Shown: one piece after another, positions 13,110 through 26,111 of the stretch
How the letters are laid out: each line of letters opens with the position of its first letter
Position numbering within the stretch: position 1 is the stretch's first letter
NCBI RefSeq assembly: GCF_000002425.4
Contig: NC_037257.1
Span: 20,570,208-20,634,207, forward strand
DNA length: 64,000 nt
Source: Physcomitrium patens
Lineage: Eukaryota > Streptophyta > Bryopsida > Funariales > Funariaceae
Direction of reading: 5' to 3'
Notes under the pieces: model-generated
What the model saw: the letters and a program-made list of their open reading frames with translations, nothing else
Database searches by the model: none
Told to the model about the DNA's origin: nothing
Made by a program: the position numbers and the translations under genes

Positions 13110-15354
13110 ATGATGTCCTCATCGTCTAATACGACTAAGTGGATGTCGTATCTGGAGGAGGGTTTGCTGGCAGAAGAGGAGGTCCAGCCTACTAATCCCT
13201 TCTTCTGGTGCTCCAGCCAGCACCCTGTCGAGCAAGTCGATTGCAGGTATGCATAGATTCTCCTTTACTTGACCATTGCCTGAATTAGGTCCTAGTGATA
13301 ATGTTTCTAAATCCAAATTCTTACACATAGGCAGCTCATGTCAGTGGTATGCATTTCTCCTATGGGTGATCTTGACATCGTGCACCATTCTTGGCGTTTT
13401 TGCCAGGAATGTGAAGGTTTTTATTCAGATGAAGTAATCATTGCTACAAGCATCTGCCTTTGCCATATTAAATGAGGAATCCTTAACATTTGATAACCTT
13501 AGACAGCTAAGTTAGTTTACGTGCATTTAGTTGCCTTCACAGTATGGTTCTATCTGCTATGATATGAATTTGCAGCATTTACTCCAATGTCTGTACATAA
13601 ATAGCAATGTGCTTTGGCTCGGCAGTTCTTTGTATAGACTATTATTGTAGTCATTCTGAAGAGGTGTTTACTAGCCTAACTTATGCATTTGTCTTATTTA
13701 TTGCTAAATCTGCTAAATTGCTAAATGAGCGGTTACACTTCAGGGATCTCTTCATTGCTAAATCTGCTAAAAGTTTCTTCGTTCTCAAGATCTTGTGATA
13801 TTCAGGTCAGGTTTGCATGATCCGCTGGTGAGAAATTTAATTTATTGGTATGTGTTGCGGATCCTAAATGATTGCTTTGTCTTCTGCAGTATCGATAATG
13901 AATGTTCGAAGGGAGGTCCAGATGTGCCCGAAAGAAGTTTTTCCCGAAAGAGGTTTTTCAGGCTTCACTTCACTTTATTGATTGATTACTTCGTAAATAG
14001 TTGCAATTTGGATTCCTTTGTCACATGCATATAAGAGTCTGGTTTAAGTCGTGCTTTCTTCATGGATTATCGAATGAGTATTTGGAACTGCATCTCCCCC
14101 TCCCGCCTTTGTCGATTCATGCTGTGAATGACTGACGATGACCAATTTGTTTGTATCATCTTATATAACGATAGTTCCTAATGTCTAGTTTAGTAATGGT
14201 ATCACTTCTTGCCTTGTTTGCTTTGGAGATGAGTGATATGTGGTCCTCTTAGGTCTCGAGAAGAGATTAGTGGTGGTGCTGGCAACAAAGCATGTCGTGA
14301 AAAGATGCGCCGTGATCGCCTCAATGATAGGTCAGTGTAATGATACGGCCTGCTTGTGCTTGTTTGCTCTTGTCGCACTTGGAAAATATGGCCCAGATCT
14401 AGCATTTTTGTGAGTGTGATTGTTGAAGTGGCAATTTTTTTAGTTCTTTTATAGTTTTGGTGCTGGGGCTGATAGGCCCAAATGTACTCAATAAATACAC
14501 CTTAGTCCTGGGGAATGATTTTCAAATTCAGATCATTTGAAACCCTGAAGAACACCAATTGTTTCATTTTTTAACCGCCTCTAATTTCTTAAGTTGCTTA
14601 TAAGTGTGGAGATATGGGAAATGGGTACAAATTTCCTCACAGTTCTTAACGTTTTGGACTTAATTACGATATTTTTAGATTCTTGGAATTGGGTGCGATA
14701 TTGGAACCAGGCCGACCGCCTAAGACTGACAAAGCCACTATCTTAAGTGATGCTGTTCGTATCTTGACTCAGCTTCGAGCTGAGGCTCAAGGGCTTACAG
14801 AATCCAACAATCAACTGAGAGAAACAATCAAGGATTTGAAGGTACATAAGCTTATCACATGTCATGTTTTATATTAATATAGGACCGGACCTCATTGAGA
14901 TTGAGGGCAGATTATGCTTGATTGTCTTATTTATGTGTGCATCTTAACTCCTTTACTTCAATGTGCAAGCAGTTGAGATACAAAATTTTAGTAGAATTTT
15001 TACAGGATACTCGTAGTTGCAAATCTCCTGGGTTTCAATAATTCGGTTACTTCAAAGCTTTTTCTTGGTCCTGATCAGAATGAGAAGAATGAACTGCGTG
15101 AGGAGAAGTCACGATTGAAGGCTGACAAGGAAAGATTAGAGCTGCAAGTGAAGGCAATGACCATTCCCACCAGATACATGCCTCATCCTGCAGCTATTCA
15201 TGCAGCAGCTGCTGCCTTCTCAGCACAGGCACAAGCTGTATCAACCAAAGCTGCGCAAATGGCTGGTTATTCTGGCATGGCCATGTGGCAATGGATGTCG
15301 CCTGCTGCTGTGGATACTTCGCAAGATCATGTCCTGAGGCCTCCAGTGGCCTAG
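13110..15354 (+). CDS. Subgroup IVc bHLH transcription factor, ILR3/bHLH115-like
   Basis: Exons are 13110-13246, 13890-13952, 14253-14330, 14679-14841 and 15079-15354. They total 717 nt (238 aa) and all join in phase with GT-AG introns. Domains: an acidic N-terminus (about 1-45), a basic/bHLH region with NKACREKMRRDRLNDR, then LGAILEPGRPPKTDKATIL and DAVRILTQLRAEAQ (about 75-130), a leucine-zipper-like coiled coil (NEKNELREEKSRLKADKERL), an Ala/Gln-rich stretch, and the hallmark C-terminus VDTSQDHVLRPPVA. In Arabidopsis, IVc factors (ILR3, bHLH34, bHLH104, bHLH115) switch on iron-deficiency genes and are marked for degradation by BTS-type ligases, so a nuclear iron-homeostasis role is inferred. 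The tandem ATG at 13110/13113 leaves the exact start open. The donor after exon 2 (GTTTTT) is weak. Confidence 0.92.
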
Positions 15355-18152
15355 AGCTATTCAATTCTGCTTTTTTAATCTCAGTCTTTACAGTAGGAGG
15401 GTCGATCTTCTCAATCCATAGTCATGTGTAAATTATGTTGAAAGGACATTTATTTGATTTTGGAAACTGGTGTTAGATTTCTCACCTCTTCAAATGAGTA
15501 AAACAGCAATTTCCTCTTAGGACTCTGAGTAACACCATCTGCTATGGTGCTCGAAAAGCTGCGTGATCTAGTTGCTGTTCCTCCAGACGTCCTTGTATTT
15601 CATAATTGATATGTTTCAACTGACGAACTCTCCTCACAAATGTTTCTGTGAAGGGTATAAAAGTTAGTTGACCTACTGGGATTGTGGTAATTTGTCTACA
15701 ACCTTGGGGCAGGAATGACTGGTCTGAGCTACTGAGCACAGTCCTGGATTGCACCTTGTCCTCCAACAAAGTGCTTGCTTAATATGGATGTCAAATACGT
15801 AAAGGTCTGGGTGGTCCTTGTTTTGAAGAGTTTTCTTGTGTTTTCTCTAAGTGCTCTTCGAATAGCCAGAGCTTGAACTGGCATTGGTTGACATCTTGTA
15901 CAAAGACTTTCAATAGAGTCAGTGCAAGTTTTCTTTTGGAAAATCCACACGCGTGCTAGCTTTGGAATCTCTAAATTTGGCGTCGTCAGAGTACAAGAAT
16001 TTTTGTGAACTTGTATATTATCTCTCGGATGATAGAAGAATGATTGTTTGGCCTGATTCCGTGAACACAGTCCATCATACGCATTAGGCCTTGGTATTTT
16101 GGATCCACGCATATCGACACATCTCAACCAGGGTTGATCGTTGGTTCGTCCGTGGAGAATATTGAAGCAACCGTTGTTTTGCTTGTTCGTATCTTAATCA
16201 ATCCAAGTGACCTTTTAGGCCCCGGAAGAGTGCATTTTGATTTTGGGCTTTGAGGCGTGACAAAAATCTTGTGCCGGTGTAATTTGAAACCATCTTGATG
16301 TGCACATGATCTTTAAGAGTTTCTTGCAATTCATGCACGACCTTCTCTTCATTCATTATCCATTAGAAGTTCCTTGCAATTTGCGTTAGGATTACAGTGC
16401 AGGAAGAAATTGTTTCATTTTTAAAAGAATTGTACATTTACTGGAAATAGTTCAGAACGTCATTCACTAGTAGTCATCATGTCAGAATTGTCATCAAATA
16501 TGATAATTCATGAGAGATTAGAATTGTCCAACATTTAAGAAAGAAATTGCTATTAGACATTTAGACTATTGAGCATAATTGCTTCATAAACCTCTCATCA
16601 AGCAAATAAGCTAACGCTTGTGAGTTGGATGAGAAGAGATTTGTGCTCCCTAAAAAGTAATGATTGATAACATAAGGAGGATTGAAAATGATGATGAAAT
16701 ATTGTGATAAGTAGCACGATTTGAAAGTCTAGTAGCAAAGTATTTCTTCGATTTGGATAATTCCGATACCTGATGAAACACTATATATGATGGCAATTCT
16801 TTTGCAATGATTATACCACTATGCATAATAGAAAATGAAAATAGTTTGTAAAATATTGTTAAGATACGTAATAATTATAATACTGAATTTTTTTAAAACA
16901 TATAATGTAGTAAATATGTAAAATTATATAAATTTTCAAACTAAAATTTAACAGTAAGAATATTAAAGCTTAATTTCAATTGACTACGTATTTTGCAAAA
17001 AAAATCTGAGATACAATTTTTTTGAACTGTCTATACATGAACTTAAAGCTTTGCAGCTATAATTATTTTGATGTAAATTTTTAATTGTTGAGAATTAAGC
17101 ACAAAATGTTCATTACATGGAAAACTAAAGATCTCATCTTATAATTTCACAGATTTCTTTGTACAAACCACTTATAATAGTAGAAGGATAAATTTCAGAA
17201 AAAAAAATTTCAGTATAAAAAAATTAAACTATTCAAATTATTACACAGATTTTTAATGTTTTTATTTTTGAAAGTTGGTTCAAAACACATTTTTCAAATT
17301 GACAATAACTCTTCAAGTCCTGAGGACTTCTAATTGTTGTTGGTATGACATTTGATGAGTATAATAATACCAAAGTAATGGTGGAAATAATGCAAGTCTA
17401 ACAACATCTTGTTACATTGATACTGAATTGTAATTTCATAAAAGAAAATTCTATATTAAATATGTATATATTTTTTTCTTAATCTTAATATCTATTTATA
17501 GACTTTTAAAATAAATATTTTCATTAAATAATTAATTATTAAAATTAAGCATATTTCTCATTATTATTTTTTTAAAAGAAAAACTATATTGTTTTGTTTG
17601 TTTATTTATTTGTTTGTTTGTTTTGTTTTGTTTTGTTTTGTTTTTTTTTTTTTTTTACTTTTTTGTTGAATTTTTATTTTCAGGTTTAAATATAGAATCA
17701 ACAAACATGCTTGACATGAATCTTGGTTGTAAATTATTGAAAATCTATTGACAAAGAAGATGCTCAATTTCTAGCTTGCTAACAACAATTTTAATCAATT
17801 TCTAACTTAATCTTTATACTTTAAAATGGAACGATTTAAAATTATTAATAGATATTAAATCAAAAAATATTTAAGAAGAAAGAAATTATAAATAAACTTT
17901 TTCAAAAAATTACAATCATTTAATAAAATTTTTATATATAAATTGATATAATAGATAAAATATACATATTTTTAAAATAAAAATTAAAATTTTAATCACA
18001 TTGTGATTTTTTGAAAATTGAATAAGTTTTTGAATTCAATATATAAATTTCAAAGAACATATTAAAATGTATCTTAAATACTATTTTTTTTATCCTTACA
18101 ATTACATAATGCTAGAAGACAAAGCATATATATCTCTATATATATGTATGTA

Positions 18153-18186
<34 letters not shown>

Positions 18187-18281
18187 GGAAATCCATGTAA
18201 TTGGCCAATAAAAAGCTATAAAATTTTAATTTATGGTAACTAAGTAAAAAATTGACCACTCTTAAATAAATGTTGACTAAG

Positions 18282-18326
<45 letters not shown>

Positions 18327-18900
18327 ATCATTTACATTTCTTCATTGTGGTTGGTAAATGTAATTTTTATTGACTACAAAAATTTAAATACTTAAAATTT
18401 TTTTAGGATAAACCACATTTATGACAACAATAACAACACAAATGATAAAAATTTGAGGATAAAGCAACAACCACATTAATAACAAAACTAATGGCAAAAA
18501 TTTGGAGGCAAATTACAAATATCAAAGAGTTTCAAAGAGTGCATAAAAAAATATAAGAAAATAATAACAACATTGCTTAGTTTTTTAGATTATTGCATAT
18601 GTATCATAATTCCTTAGTATTATGATTCTTGTCTATTTCCAAAGGAAAATACTAATAACAACCAAAAAAAATAAAAAAAATACAATAACAACATAGAAAA
18701 ATCCCACTTGATGAATTAGAAGACTTTGGTCCAATACAATAATAATTATAAAAGTTGGTATAAATTTTATATGAAACTTCAAAGCTTGGATATTTCAACT
18801 TTATGTTTGACCTCTACCAATTATATAAAATCCTATAATAATATATTAAGTTTATTAAAGCCACATTTTAGATCTACTATTATATTAGCCTGCCACAAAC
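15355..18900. other. bHLH 3' flank, then AT-rich intergenic DNA
   Basis: Positions 15355 to about 16450 keep moderate GC and may hold the 3' UTR. The minus-strand open frames here (15542-15769 and 15729-16127) match nothing known and overlap each other. From 16450 the DNA is AT-rich, with (TA)n at 18159-18184 and 18283-18322 and a T-rich stretch with TTTGTTTG/TTTTG repeats at 17596-17655. No gene was found. Confidence 0.55.
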
Positions 18901-18904
18901 ATTT

Positions 18905-19515
18905 CAATCAAATTCCAAGTTAGCTTCAAATTTTGCAAGAAAGATGGCTGCATTCCCTCTAGCAAGTATTGAGAAATGTTTCATATACAAAACAAAGCCT
19001 TTTTCAAAGTTGAAGAAGAAATGAAAAGGGAGTTATCTAATCAATCCAATCTTATTAATACTTAATACAATATTACCTCAATGATTGGTTTAGCCTCTTT
19101 CTTGACAAAGGCAATAAGTACAATAACTTTCTTATCAAAAGTTATTAAGCAACATACAAAAGAACTTAAAAAAAAATCTATCTCTATAGCAAATTACATC
19201 CTATCTTGAAAGATAAATAAATAAATAAAATAAATAAATAAATAATGATAATAATAATAATAAAAATAAAAATTTAAAGATAAATTAGCTGTTTGTTACT
19301 ACCAATTTACTAATCAAATACCAAGATAGGTTTAGAGCTTCTAAAAAGAAAGGCCATGATTAGTATGGTAAGTATTGAGAAATATTTTATATTTAAAATG
19401 GAACCACTTTCAATGTCAAAAAAGAGATGAAAAGAGAGTTACTTAGCTAATCCAATCTTGCAAATATTTAACACAAACCTTCAATCCAATACAAAGATAA
19501 CTTCAGATTTTACAA
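18905..19515. repeat. Diverged tandem repeat, period about 390-400 bp
   Basis: The block at 18905-19070 (AAGTATTGAGAAATGTTTCATAT, a GAAGAAATGAAAAGG-like segment, CCAATCTTATTAATA) recurs at 19310-19480, and a third partial start follows near 19480 (CTTCAGATTTTACAAGAAAG). The copies are strongly diverged. There is no coding potential, and the origin is unknown. Confidence 0.5.
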
Positions 19516-19584
19516 GAAAGAAAAGGTGATGGATTGATATTTAGAACAAAGAATACAACACAACAACATGTCATGGATATATAC

Positions 19585-20831
19585 ATTTACCTCGATAGTT
19601 ACTTATATGATTAAGTAGAAGTAGATAAATATAGATTAATTTCATGAAGTCTTCTAGAAAAGCTTTCTAGAAGCTTCATAGATGTAATGTCATACTATAA
19701 TTGCTTATAGTATGTAAAAATTAGTTAGAACATATAATATGTTCATAAGACTTAGTGTATGTTAGAATGGTTAATAGATTAATTTAAAAGAGAATAGATA
19801 TAAGAAACTTTATTTTAAATTTTATCTATTTTGATTATGGCATTTAAAAAATTATAGGACCTAAATGTTTAATATAGAGCCTTAAGAGGAGATTAGAGCC
19901 TAAAGTTGAAAACCTAAACTAGTATGAGATTTATTGGAAGGCATGAAAGCAAGGCATGGTCAGATGAAGGCAAGGGATCGAGATCTTCATTCCTATTGGT
20001 CGAAGGCCATAGCCAATAGGCTTTTAGGAGGAGGTCTACGACCATAAGAAGAGTTTTTGGCAATCTTAGAAGGCGATATAAAAATCAAAAGCTAGAGTTA
20101 TGAGGTTTAGGATTTGGGCTACAATTAAGATGTAAAAATTAGTGAATTTAGAATAAGCGTGAATATATTATAGCCATTTGAAGTTAAAGTATTATTTTAA
20201 GACATACTATTGTTTTTTTGAGCATATGAGGAGTTTTACGATAGTTTTTGGAGATCAAAAGGTGCGGATAGAATGGAAATTTTATGACTTACGTTTTTTA
20301 TGAAAAAATTGTTACATTTGGAGTTTGTATGAAGAAGTTATAGAGAGTTGAAGTTAGTGCATCCAAATCAAAGGTAATAAGTTAGTGATTTTATTTATAG
20401 TAATAATTGGAGCCATATCTTAAATTTCTAGATGAATTTCTAATTCAAACCTTTTGGAGAAAGTAGATTATTGTGTTAAAAAGCTATACATATAAATTTT
20501 GTGGTATTTGAATGCTTAGTTTGTGAGATATGAAGACAATTGCATGTAAGTGTATAAAAACTACGATTTGAAGATATTGTTAGGATTTTGGCAATATCTT
20601 ATGATCCACAATTAATTTGCAGTTGAAATTTGTTGTGATAGTTTTTGAAAGTACATCAGTACTTTATATAAAATTTGAGTATGTTTGAATATTCCAATTA
20701 GGAGATATGAGTTGTTGAAGTTCACAAATAATACCCAATAAGGATACATAAGGATTTAGAGTTTTTTTAATCATATTTTGGATATTTTTAGAAACTTAAG
20801 ACTTATATGTTTGATGTAGTTGCTTCTAAAA

Positions 20832-20867
<36 letters not shown>

Positions 20868-21345
20868 TGGTCTTTCTTATCTCAAGACTAAATTGAGCAA
20901 GTAGTGACAATCAAGAGCCTAATGCTTTCTTGAGGTACACTCTCTCTATCCCGATAGCGGTTATGACTTTAGATGTATTTGTAGGATAGAAACTTGGCCA
21001 ATAAGTTAATCATGTATTGGTATCTTATAGAAAAAGTTAATTTTGTATAGTAGCTTGTGTAACAAGCTAACTAAGTGGCGCATATATAGATAACTTACAT
21101 TGAAAGTTAAGACATGTAGCTAGCAAAGTCAACACGTTTTTGAGGTCCTATAGGACATTGCCACGTAGCTCCTAGTTAAAAGTATATATAGAGGCAAGAA
21201 TAAAGCCTTCTTTATTCTTGTCAATGCCTTTCTAGTCTTAAGTCTTGTTTCAAGATTTTTTAGTCTTTTTGTTTTTGGCAATAGCCATTTTAGTTTAATA
21301 TTATATCACCTTTTTAGTGACTTTCTAATTCTCTTTATTGACTTA
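19585..21345 (+). mobile_element. Chromovirus LTR relic split by another repeat
   Basis: The left piece (about 19585-19694) matches the LTR start, with a GCTTTCTAGAAGCTTCATAG segment. The right piece (about 20967-21345) resumes with the following LTR portion and holds AGTATATATAGAGGCAAGAAT and GGCAATAGCCATTTTAG. The intervening 19695-20966 is foreign. The LTR is strongly decayed and older than the copies at 27.8-34.2 kb. Confidence 0.6.
19695..20966 (+). repeat. Unknown dispersed repeat (copy 1), inserted in an LTR relic
   Basis: This is about 1.27 kb with no coding. Part of it (about 19900-20400) aligns with the reverse complement of 47500-47900, sharing ATTCCTATTGGTC, the GAGGAGG stretch, AGTTTAGGATTT-like text and a 'GATGTAA...AGTTT' stretch. 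It holds a perfect 8-bp inverted repeat CCTATTGG...CCAATAGG near 20003-20031. Termini and target duplication are not clear. A (TA)n tract lies at 20838-20863. Confidence 0.45.
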
Positions 21346-21351
21346 AGAGTG

Positions 21352-22158
21352 TGTTGTTCTCATTGTGTTCAAGCTACAATATACCAAAGCAATTGAACTA
21401 ATAGAGGTGGGTTCAAACATGGGAAAAGATTGGTTATATGAATTGGATTTGTTAGTGTCACAATTGACTGTACTCAAGCTATCTGAAATCAATTATCAAA
21501 TTACAAAATACCAAGGCTTATTACTTCCGTCTTAATTCAACACCTAATCCATTCTATGACTATCAATTCAACAATACTTCTATATTCTTATCCGTTCATC
21601 TCCCACTTACTCTCTTTGTGGTTTATATATATTCAATTACTGATCTCCAACTTACATATTGTATTCAGTTTCTCAATTCATCATACAAAATTTAATATCT
21701 CGGCTTACGACTCTCATAGTCTGGCACTTTAGACTAACTTCTCAGTATTCAAAAACTATCTATTACTCGTCAACAACAAAAAAATAAAAAGAGGTAGCAC
21801 TAAGCTTGCCCAAGCTTATGACTATCACAATCTAGCATTCCAGACTAACTTCTCAGTATTCAAAAACTATCCATTATTCGTCACCAACAAAGAAACAAAA
21901 AGAAGTAGCACTAAGCTTGCCCTGGCTTATGACTCTCACATTCTGGCCCTAATCTCCCTTTCTTCAACCTCTTTATCCTACCGAAAAGATGATCCGTCGG
22001 CCAGCGGATTCCAAAGGTTATGACCTTTTGAATTCTTAATCATTTATTCTACTAACAACCTACTGTTACCAACTAAACTACTTAACCATCAGTCTAATTC
22101 TCAAGGTTATCAATAACTAACCAGCAACTTATCCCAAAGTTTATTTACCTATTTTACA
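21352..22158 (-). repeat. Element B left LTR (its 3' LTR)
   Basis: This pairs with 36246-37163, and the first 23 bases of each align without gaps (TGTTGTTCTC and TGTTATTCTT starts). It carries about two units of a 112-bp internal tandem repeat (21702-21960; landmark TCTCAGTATTCAAAAACTAT), against three in the right LTR. The left LTR directly abuts a chromovirus LTR relic. Confidence 0.8.
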
Positions 22159-22626
22159 TAGTCTTACTCTTAATTATATAGCGCCCTCGAAAACACATAA
22201 TTGTTATCTATCTAAAAACTACTTAACAAAATTGTACAAAGGTACTATTTCTTGTAGCCCACCCAATTGATCATTTGCTGTATTATCGAATGTGTGTTCC
22301 ATCGAATCTAGTTCCAATTGCAAATCTTCTTCTTCCTCTTCTAGTCTGTCCATCGACTCCTTCTTCCACTAGTTTGAGAGATCTTCATTATACTCTCTTA
22401 ATTCATTGACTTGACCTTCTAGTTTCAAGATCTGGCATCATGAAGTTCCAATTGATTCTGTTATTGACTCATCCATTCTAGAACATCTTCAATTGACACT
22501 TATGACTAGCTCCTCACTATTAACTCTTAACTGAAACTACTACTCTCGAAAACATAAGAAATACAAGAAAATGGCAATCTAGCCAACCCTAAACAATACC
22601 ATAGAACCCTAAACCCTAAACCCTGG
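22159..22626 (-). other. Element B remnant ending in telomere-like repeats
   Basis: This is low-coding DNA between the left LTR of B and the truncated chromovirus, presumably the 3' end of B's internal region. At 22606-22626 it ends in ACCCTAAACCCTAAACCCTGG, with another ACCCTAAAC at 22586. The CCCTAAA orientation reads towards the truncated end of the next element. Confidence 0.5.
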
Positions 22627-25600
22627 TTTATGCGACTCCAACTACCAAGGAGAAGATGTCGACAGCAAGTATACCGAAGTAATATAAGGATTTTAAAGAC
22701 GTGTTTCAAAAGAAAAATGCCGACATGCTACCGAAACACAGACCATATGATTGCGCCATAGACTTGCAGGAAGGAGCACAACCGCCTTTTGGCCCAATCT
22801 ACAATCTATCGCCGATGGAGTTGGCGGAGTTGCGGAAGTACATCGACAAGAATCTAGCCAAGAACTTCATCCGTCATTCAAAATCATCAGCTAGAGCATC
22901 CATCTTATTTATGAAGAAGAAAGATGGCTCATTGCGGATGTGTGTGGACTATCAAGGCCTCAATAAGGTAACAAAGAAGAATCGTTATCCGTTACCCTTG
23001 ATTTTTGGTCTCTTAGAACAACTTGGACGTGCAAGGATCTTTTCAAAAATTGATCTTAGGGGAGCTTACAACCTTGTACGAATCAAGGAAGGAGATGAGT
23101 GAAAGACAGCGTTCCGTACAAGGTATGGTCATTTTGAGTATAATGTCATGCCCTTTGGTCTTACCAATGCTCCAGCGGTCTTTCAACATATGATGAATGA
23201 CATTTTTTGAGAGCACCTTGATGATTTTGTTGTCATCTATTTCGATGATATTTTGATATTCTCCAAAAATGAGGAAGAGCATGAAAAATACGTTCGTTTG
23301 GTCTTGAAGAAACTATGCAAGCGAGGATTATATGCCAAGTTAGAGAAGTGTTTATTTCACCAAATAGAGATGGAGTTTTTGGAGTTTTTTGCGACTACGG
23401 AAGGTTTGAAGATGGATCCTAAGAAGGTGGAAGCAATCGTGTCTTGGGAGGTTCCGAAGACGGTTAGAGACGTACAATGCTTTCTTGGTTTTGCTAACTT
23501 CTATCGGATCTTTATCAAAAATTACTCTCAAGTTGCTGCTTCCCTCACTCGGTTGACATGCAAGGATAAGCTGGAATGGGGACCTCTAGCAGAGAAGGCG
23601 TTTCAAGACCCGAAGATCGCATTTACTACGGCTCCAATCTTGGTACATCCAGACTTTAAAAAGGCCTTTTATTTAGAAACTGATGCTTCGGATTTTGCTT
23701 TAGGAGCTGTACTTTTACAAATGAGAGAAGATAAGAAGCTCCATCCGGTTGCATTCTATTCTCAAAAGTTCTCTGCTGCTAAAATTAATTATGAGATCTA
23801 CCATAAGGAACTTCTTGCTATAGTGGATTCTTTCCAAGAATGGCGTCACTTTTTTGAAGGAACTGCACATCCAGTGACTGTATACACAGATCATAAGAAT
23901 TTGGAGTATTTCATGTTGGCTCGAGTTCTAAATTGACGTCAAGTTTGGTGGAGTATGTTGCTATCTAGGTTCGATTTTGTTATCACTTATCGACATGGAA
24001 AGCAGCAAGACCTATTTGATGCCTTATCGAGGAGATCGTAACTTATACCAAAGACTGGAGAAGTAGCGTTTGATCAACAATGCACGATATTGTTGAAGCC
24101 AGAGTAATTTCAGCTTTGCGCTACTATTTTGTCAATTGTTGTTGACTTCCTGAATCAGGTACGTACCGTGACCATTGAAGATTCAGTAGCCATTGATATT
24201 AAGCAGCGTGCCAATGACGACAAGTTCAAAGTGGAGGGAGATCTTTTATACTTTGAGGAGCGGTTATATATCCCAAAAGGACCAGCACGACTCCGAGTTC
24301 TTCAATCTCGCCACGATTTTCCAGCTACGGGACATTTTGGATTCAATAAGACCTTAAAGCTTATTTCTCGAGATTTTTGGTGGCCCCAAATGTGGAAGGA
24401 TGTGAAAGATTTTGTCCTCTCCTGCGACATCTGTTCAAGATCCAAGAATCCTCGGCATTGCCTTTATGGACTCCTACAGCCATTATCGATTTCATGTCGA
24501 CCATGGTCTTCAATTTCCACGGACTTCATCACGGACCTGCCATCATCGAACTCATTTGACAGCATCTTTGTCGTGGTAGATCGGCTTACAAAAATGGCAC
24601 ACTTTGTCCCTTGTAAGAAGACATCGTCCAGTGAAGTCACAGCAAGGCTCTTTCTTGATAATGTGTATCGTTATCATGGACTACCAGATGATATCATATC
24701 AGATCGAGGAACCCAGTTCGTATAAAAGTTTTGGAGATCTCTCTTTGAGATACTGAAGGTGGATATCAAGCTTTCTTCGGCTTTTCATCCTCAAACTGAC
24801 GGCCAAATGGAACGGGTGAACCAAGTCTTGGAACAATACTTATGATGCAACATCAACTATCAGCAAGACGATTGGACCACATATCTGTCGCTAGCTGAGT
24901 TTGCATATAATAACACCCTCTATGCGTCGACTCAATACACACCATTCTTTTCCAACTATGGATATCATCAGAAGCTTGATTTATTGAGTCCATTAACAAA
25001 TAACAATCCAGCAGCTGAAGGATTTGCGAAACAACTATTAGAGCTTCAAAATACGTTGAAGCTTCAATTACAATCCGCTGAAGAATCCTACAAGGCGTCT
25101 GCAGATAGATTTCGGAATCCAGCACCTACTTTCAAAATTGGAGATAAAGTATGGCTTCTTCGATGCAATATCAAGACCAAGCGACCATGTGATAAGTTGG
25201 ACTATCAAAGATTGGGACCATTTATCATCCAGAAGCAAATCAATCTAGTGGCGTACCGTTTGGAATTACCGGCTTCTATGAAGGTACATCCAATCTTTCA
25301 TGTTTCTTTGTTGGAGCCTTATCGAGAGTCGTCTTTTCTTGGAAGAGTGCAATGTCCGCCATCTAATATTGAGATCGAGAACCACGAGGAATATGAGATT
25401 GAAAAGATACTAGATTCATGGCGAAGGTGGGACAAGTTGGAGTATCTTGTTCATTGGTGTGGCTATGACATTAATGAGCGAACGTGGGAGCTAGCTGAAA
25501 ATCTCGCCAATGCGCCGCAAAAGGTACAGGAGTTCATCAACAACATCCTCATAAACCTAAGCTGGTTCAACGATAGCTTCTTTCTGAAGCTTGCTCACCC

Positions 25601-25707
25601 AAGAATATAAGTAAAGGAGAGAGCACCACCAAAATTCGTAGTTGATGTAGTTATTTTCTTCAAGATAAAATAGAATTTTTTCAGTAGCCATAGTTTGGTC
25701 TTCTGAT

Positions 25708-26060
25708 ATGGATAGCCAAGAGATAGATACTATGCCAGTCAGATTATCTCAACCAACTAGCTCACGAAGGCGACCCCGAGATGAAGTACCACCTGCACCA
25801 CGACGACGACGGAGGATACCAAGTAATCGATCACTGGTGATTGTATTTGAGTCCGAGCCTGCTTACGATGGTCAACCAGAAGGCATATTTGTAAGATAAT
25901 TTCACAATGAAGACACGGAAGTTCATGCTTGGTCAAAAGTTGAAGAAGTGGGCCACTACTGTTGGCTTCAAGGATCGATGAACCACTTACCTCGTGAACA
26001 ACAGTTGGAGTTCATAGCAGACGTTATGCGACAGATCTTCATTTTCTTGCGTTGGTACTG
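25708..26060 (+). pseudogene. Extra open frame after the chromodomain (fossil)
   Basis: An Arg/Pro-rich start (residues SSRRRPRDE, RRRRRIPSNR) is followed by a block with GHYCWLQGSMNHLPREQ. The same block, GHYRWLRGPINHLRREQ, occurs at the same place in the second chromovirus (33158-33580). This frame is separate from pol and lies between the chromodomain and the polypurine tract. The function is unknown, and the copy is broken. Confidence 0.6.
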
Positions 26061-26111
26061 ATTGACAACAACATTACTTTTCAGAGACCTCGAAGCTAAA
26101 GGAAGGGGTGA

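Noticed and set aside
15729-16127. 132-codon minus-strand frame downstream of the bHLH gene
   Set aside because: No recognisable motif, and it overlaps another equally unconvincing frame in likely 3' UTR DNA.
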